Shown: in pieces, positions 61,103 through 64,000 of the stretch
How positions within the stretch are numbered: position 1 is the stretch's first letter
Layout of the letters: every line of letters starts with the position of its first letter
Assembly (NCBI GenBank): GCA_965261105.1
Contig: CBDHCM010000006.1
Coordinates: 4,464,001-4,528,000 of the forward strand
Origin: Aldehydirespirator sp965261105
GTDB taxonomy: Bacteria; Actinomycetota; Acidimicrobiia; Acidimicrobiales; Aldehydirespiratoraceae
Length of the DNA stretch: 64,000 nucleotides
Reading direction: 5' to 3'
Program-made: the position numbers and the translations under genes
The notes under the pieces: model-generated
The model's database searches: none
The model's input: only the letters and a program-made list of their open reading frames with translations
What the model was told of the DNA's origin: nothing

Positions 61103-62287
61103 ATGGAATTAACTGTGGATTCGGATCAGAGGCGAGGCGTTGGAGCGTGTGTCGCCGATGCCGAAGTGGGCTCATTGAGTGATGTCGAACTGCTTGAGCG
61201 GCTGGTGGAGCTGGGGCGGGAGCGGTGCCGGGTGGAGGGGCAGCTGGCTGAGACCGCGGCGGAGATGCACCGCCGCAACGGCGGCCGAGGCGCTGCTGCG
61301 TTGATGCGCGAGCGGCTCAACGTGTCGGCGCGGCAGGCCACTGCGGAGGTGGAGTTGGCCGCGTCGCTGGCCTCGGAGTTCCCCGCGACGCTGGCCGCTT
61401 GGCGTGCTGGGGAGATCACCGGGGGCCATGCCCGGGTGATCGCCCGGGTGGCCGCGAATCCCGACCATGCTGATGAGCCGGCGTTGTTGGAGATGGCCCG
61501 CGGCTATCCGGTGGACATGTTCGCTCGCATGACCCGCCACTACATGAGCCCCGGTACCTCCAGCGAGGAGCGCAATCACCAGCACCAGAACCGCTGGGCG
61601 TCGCTCATACAGGACCCCGAAGGATCCTGGCGGCTGTCCGCGTACTTTGACCACGACACCGGCAAACGCGTCAGCATCTCTCTCAACCAGATGGTGCGTA
61701 ACTATCGCAACAGCGAGCGGAGCCACCAAGGTGTGAGTTCCCAACAGCGCCGCGCCGACGCCTTGGCCAACCTGATCACCGGCGAGGGCCCCCACCAGCG
61801 TCCCAAGGTCACGCTGTTGATGATCGCGGACTACGACACCGTCACACGCGAGTTCCGCAACCTGCGCTATGACGACGGCCTGCCCGTATCTGTCGACCAG
61901 ATTGCCAAGCTGGCCTCCGACGTCAAGATCCTGCCCGCCATCTTCGACGCCGAAGGGGACCCGCTGTGGCTGGGACGGGCCCAACGCGACGCCAGCGCTG
62001 GACAGCGCATCGTGTTGGCGGCCCGCGACGGCGGCTGCGTCAACTGCGGCAGCCCCGTCGAGCGATCCGAACCCCACCACATCGAATGGTTCAGTCGAGG
62101 CGGCTCCACCGACATCGACAACCTCGCCCTGCTGTGTGAAAGATGCCACCACCTCATCCACGACGACGGCTGGCAACTCCATCGCAACAACGGACAGCAC
62201 CAACTCCGACCGCCAACACATCGGCCAGTCCAGTCAGTCAATGGCTCGGCTGCCCACCCGGAACAGAACCCCGTCCTCCGAACCTGA
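61103..62287 (+). CDS. DUF222 (13E12-type) HNH endonuclease
   Basis: The 394-aa product has the DUF222 N-terminal helical domain (LSDVELLERLVELGRERCRVEGQLAETAAEMHRR) and a C-terminal HNH motif with zinc-ribbon cysteines: CVNCGSPVERSEPHHIEWFSRGGSTDIDNLALLCERCHHLIHDD. Proteins of this kind are repeated in mycobacteria and other actinobacteria and are often linked with mobile DNA. ATG 61103 is seven bases after TATAGT (61090-61095), suggesting a leaderless transcript. Confidence 0.9.
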   Translation: MELTVDSDQRRGVGACVADAEVGSLSDVELLERLVELGRERCRVEGQLAETAAEMHRRNGGRGAAALMRERLNVSARQATAEVELAASLASEFPATLAAWRAGEITGGHARVIARVAANPDHADEPALLEMARGYPVDMFARMTRHYMSPGTSSEERNHQHQNRWASLIQDPEGSWRLSAYFDHDTGKRVSISLNQMVRNYRNSERSHQGVSSQQRRADALANLITGEGPHQRPKVTLLMIADYDTVTREFRNLRYDDGLPVSVDQIAKLASDVKILPAIFDAEGDPLWLGRAQRDASAGQRIVLAARDGGCVNCGSPVERSEPHHIEWFSRGGSTDIDNLALLCERCHHLIHDDGWQLHRNNGQHQLRPPTHRPVQSVNGSAAHPEQNPVLRT

Positions 62288-62333
62288 CGGTGGCCCTCCG
62301 CGTCTGTGGTCGAGACGCAGGCCCGTTCCGTGC

Positions 62334-63278
62334 TCAGCGGGTGAAGATGAGCTGGAACTCCATGATGCCGTGGTCCTCGACCGAGACGACTATGGGTGCG
62401 GTCGGGGCGGTGACGCCGTAGTCGCTGAACACCACCTCGCTGGATCCGACGGCCACGATGGTGTCGCCTGCCAGCTGGACTTGCAGGTCGAAGGTGGCAC
62501 GGTTGGTGACCCCCTTGATGGTGAGGTCGCCGTGGGCTGATCCCGAGAGGGACTCTCCCTCGGCCATGCCGGCGGGGAGCTCCAGCGGCTCGGTGAGCGT
62601 GAACGTGGCCACCGGGAACTCGTTGGTGTTGAGAGCCCGGCGGACCTGGCCGTCGCGGCTTCCGTTGTCGGTTCGAAGCGTGGACATGGTCACTTCGACG
62701 GTGACCGCCACCAGCGCAGTGTCGGTCAGCTCGATCGAGCCCGACACATCTGCGGTGCGGCCCACCGCGGTGAAGTCACCGATGCGGCCGCCCAGCACCT
62801 CGTTCACCCGGAATCCCGCGAAGCTGACAACCGGCTCGCCCTGCAGGTCGCCAGCGTCATCGGCCACCTGGACGGCCCACACTCCGGCGAGGCCGCCGAG
62901 CGAGTCAGCTGTCTGACCGGCCGATGTCGTCTCGGTGTCCGTGTCGTCGGTACTGGCGGTCGCGGTGTCCGTGTCGTCGGTACTGGCGGTCGCGGTGCCC
63001 GTGTCCGCTTCGGTCTCGGTGGAGCCTGTGGCCGAGGTGTCGTCGTCGTTGCTGGATGTGGTGCCGACATCCTCGCTGTCGTCGGTGGATGCGCTGGCCA
63101 ACGGCGTGTCGGCGCTGTCGTCGGTGGTCTCGGCCGCTTCGATCCGGGCCACGGTCGCCTCCAGATCGACAGCCTCGGGGGCCTCGTCCCGCGTCAAGAC
63201 GTACAGCGCTACCGCCACCACAACCACCACAACCACGGCGATGGCTGTCCCCGCGATGGTCTTCGTCCGTTTACTCAT
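62334..63278 (-). CDS. Membrane-anchored YceI-like protein
   Basis: The 314-aa protein has a membrane anchor (about 8-27: IAGTAIAVVVVVVVAVALYVL), a long Thr/Asp/Ser-rich spacer with repeated TASTDDTDT units (about 50-125), then a YceI lipocalin-like domain (VWAVQVADDAGDLQG, EVLGGRIGDFTAVGRTADVSGSIEL, EFPVATFTLTEPLELP, HGDLTIKGVTNRATFDLQVQL). YceI proteins bind isoprenoids outside the cytoplasm. The spacer is a likely cell-wall-spanning stalk. It is convergent with the HNH gene. Confidence 0.88.
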   Translation of the reverse strand: MSKRTKTIAGTAIAVVVVVVVAVALYVLTRDEAPEAVDLEATVARIEAAETTDDSADTPLASASTDDSEDVGTTSSNDDDTSATGSTETEADTGTATASTDDTDTATASTDDTDTETTSAGQTADSLGGLAGVWAVQVADDAGDLQGEPVVSFAGFRVNEVLGGRIGDFTAVGRTADVSGSIELTDTALVAVTVEVTMSTLRTDNGSRDGQVRRALNTNEFPVATFTLTEPLELPAGMAEGESLSGSAHGDLTIKGVTNRATFDLQVQLAGDTIVAVGSSEVVFSDYGVTAPTAPIVVSVEDHGIMEFQLIFTR

Positions 63279-63305
63279 GTGCTTGACCCTATGAGCGTCA
63301 CTGAG

Positions 63306-63545
63306 TCAGTACTCGATGCTCGGGGCCCCACCCTGACAGTTGGGGCACTTGCATTCGTGGATATCGACCCCGTTCGCTCCGTAGCAGTACCCACCGTGCA
63401 GGCACTCCAACTTGTGCGCGTATTGGTTGTAATGGTCCCCGGGGCACCCACGCGTGCCATGGTTCTTCTGCATGTTGTCATTCACGCTGCCGACTTGAGT
63501 CCAAGGCCCCGAACCGGAGCGGAGCTCCGCGTTCACCGATGGCAC
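63306..63545 (-). CDS. Cys/His-rich small protein downstream of hemL
   Basis: The 79-aa product has six cysteines (34, 48, 54, 65, 67, 70) in a compact C-terminal half (LECLHGGYCYGANG, HECKCPNCQGG), which looks like a zinc-binding or disulfide-rich module. The GTG start is one base after the hemL stop, so it is probably read from the hemL transcript. An ATG at 63473 gives a 55-aa version. I do not recognise a family. Confidence 0.55.
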   Translation of the reverse strand: MPSVNAELRSGSGPWTQVGSVNDNMQKNHGTRGCPGDHYNQYAHKLECLHGGYCYGANGVDIHECKCPNCQGGAPSIEY

Positions 63546-63546
63546 G

Positions 63547-64000
63547 CTAACGGGTCATCTCTTGGGCGGTTTCGGCCGCGGCGGCCACGGTGGCCTCCAT
63601 CTCGGCCTCGGTGTGGGCCAGCGACGGGAAGATGGCCTCGTAGGCCCCCGGCGCGAAAGCCACACCCCGGCGCAGCATCCCGTGGAAGAAGGGGGGATAG
63701 CGCCCGTTATCGGCAGCCTTGCGGGCCTCGTCGAAGTCGGCGGGGGCTTCCTCGGCGAAGAACAGGCCCAGCAGGGGGCCGACCCGGGGCACCACCGCTG
63801 CGATGCCGGCCGTCGAGAACGCCTCCTCCAAGCCCTCCTGCAGCGTCGCGGCGGTGGCCTCCAGCTGCCGGTAGGCGCCGTCGTCGAGCAGGCCCAGAGT
63901 GGCCAGGCCGGCGGCGGTGGCCAGGGGATTGCCCGACAGGGTGCCGGCCTGGTACACGCCGCCCAGGGGCGCCAGCCCCGACATGATCTCGGTCGAGGCC
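63547..64000 (-). CDS. hemL: Glutamate-1-semialdehyde 2,1-aminomutase, C-terminal part (runs off the window)
   Basis: About 150 C-terminal residues are present. They match HemL: STEIMSGLAPLGGVYQAGTLSGNPLATAAGLATL, then GPLLGLFFAEEAPADFDEARKAADNGRYPPFFHGMLRRGVAFAPGAYEAIFPSLAHTEAEME. HemL converts glutamate-1-semialdehyde to 5-aminolevulinate in tetrapyrrole synthesis. The catalytic lysine lies beyond the window edge. Confidence 0.92.
   Translation of the reverse strand, partial: ASTEIMSGLAPLGGVYQAGTLSGNPLATAAGLATLGLLDDGAYRQLEATAATLQEGLEEAFSTAGIAAVVPRVGPLLGLFFAEEAPADFDEARKAADNGRYPPFFHGMLRRGVAFAPGAYEAIFPSLAHTEAEMEATVAAAAETAQEMTR

Overview
The window looks like an origin-of-replication region plus adjoining accessory DNA from a high-GC actinobacterium, most likely of the class Acidimicrobiia. 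Four things point there. The order rpmH-rnpA-yidD-yidC-jag-rsmG-parA-parB runs to the left and dnaA-dnaN-recF-DUF721-gyrB-gyrA-(TadE-like)-DUF3566-tRNA-Ile runs to the right. An F420-type (Ddn family) protein and a DUF222 HNH protein are present. GTG starts and 1-8 base gene overlaps are common. SLH-type repeats of a kind common in Acidimicrobiia occur. The species assignment is inference.

Layout: 0.3-5.6 kb is the leftward partition, membrane-insertion and RNase P operon, with a near-perfect parS site between parA and rsmG. 5.6-6.0 kb is the divergent rpmH/dnaA spacer with a tight cluster of DnaA boxes. 6.0-18.1 kb holds the rightward replication genes, interrupted between the DUF721 gene and gyrB by 36 identical 46-bp tandem repeats (10.34-12.0 kb). 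18.1-24.4 kb is metabolic: a saccharopine-dehydrogenase-like protein, a histidinol/inositol-phosphatase-like protein, an FMN 2-hydroxyacid oxidase, a class III aminotransferase and a phosphate-acetyltransferase-like protein. 24.5-31.1 kb carries a TetR regulator, a fused ferredoxin/NrfD-type subunit, a molybdopterin oxidoreductase and an amidohydrolase.

31.1-45.3 kb is the most unusual part. It has a MauE-like membrane protein and a MauD-like thioredoxin. Two tandem copies of a three-gene unit follow: a giant SLH plus 14xFN3 secreted protein, a ~136-aa soluble protein, and a Tat-exported miniprotein with 14 conserved cysteines. The region ends with a CcdA/DsbD-like membrane protein whose expected catalytic Cys codon is an in-frame TGA followed by a hairpin placed like a bacterial SECIS. 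I read this as an undescribed exported disulfide-rich (MauA-like) protein system with its own redox maturation machinery.

45.3-54 kb contains a LysR regulator with its probable operator, a complete heterotetrameric sarcosine oxidase operon (soxBDAG), a membrane-anchored cytochrome c and pgi. 54-61 kb is a leftward putative defence cassette (DUF6361, PLD-like nuclease, frameshifted helicase) followed by an AAA/DUF4143 ATPase. The right end carries a DUF222 HNH protein, a YceI-like protein, a Cys-rich small protein and the 3' part of hemL.
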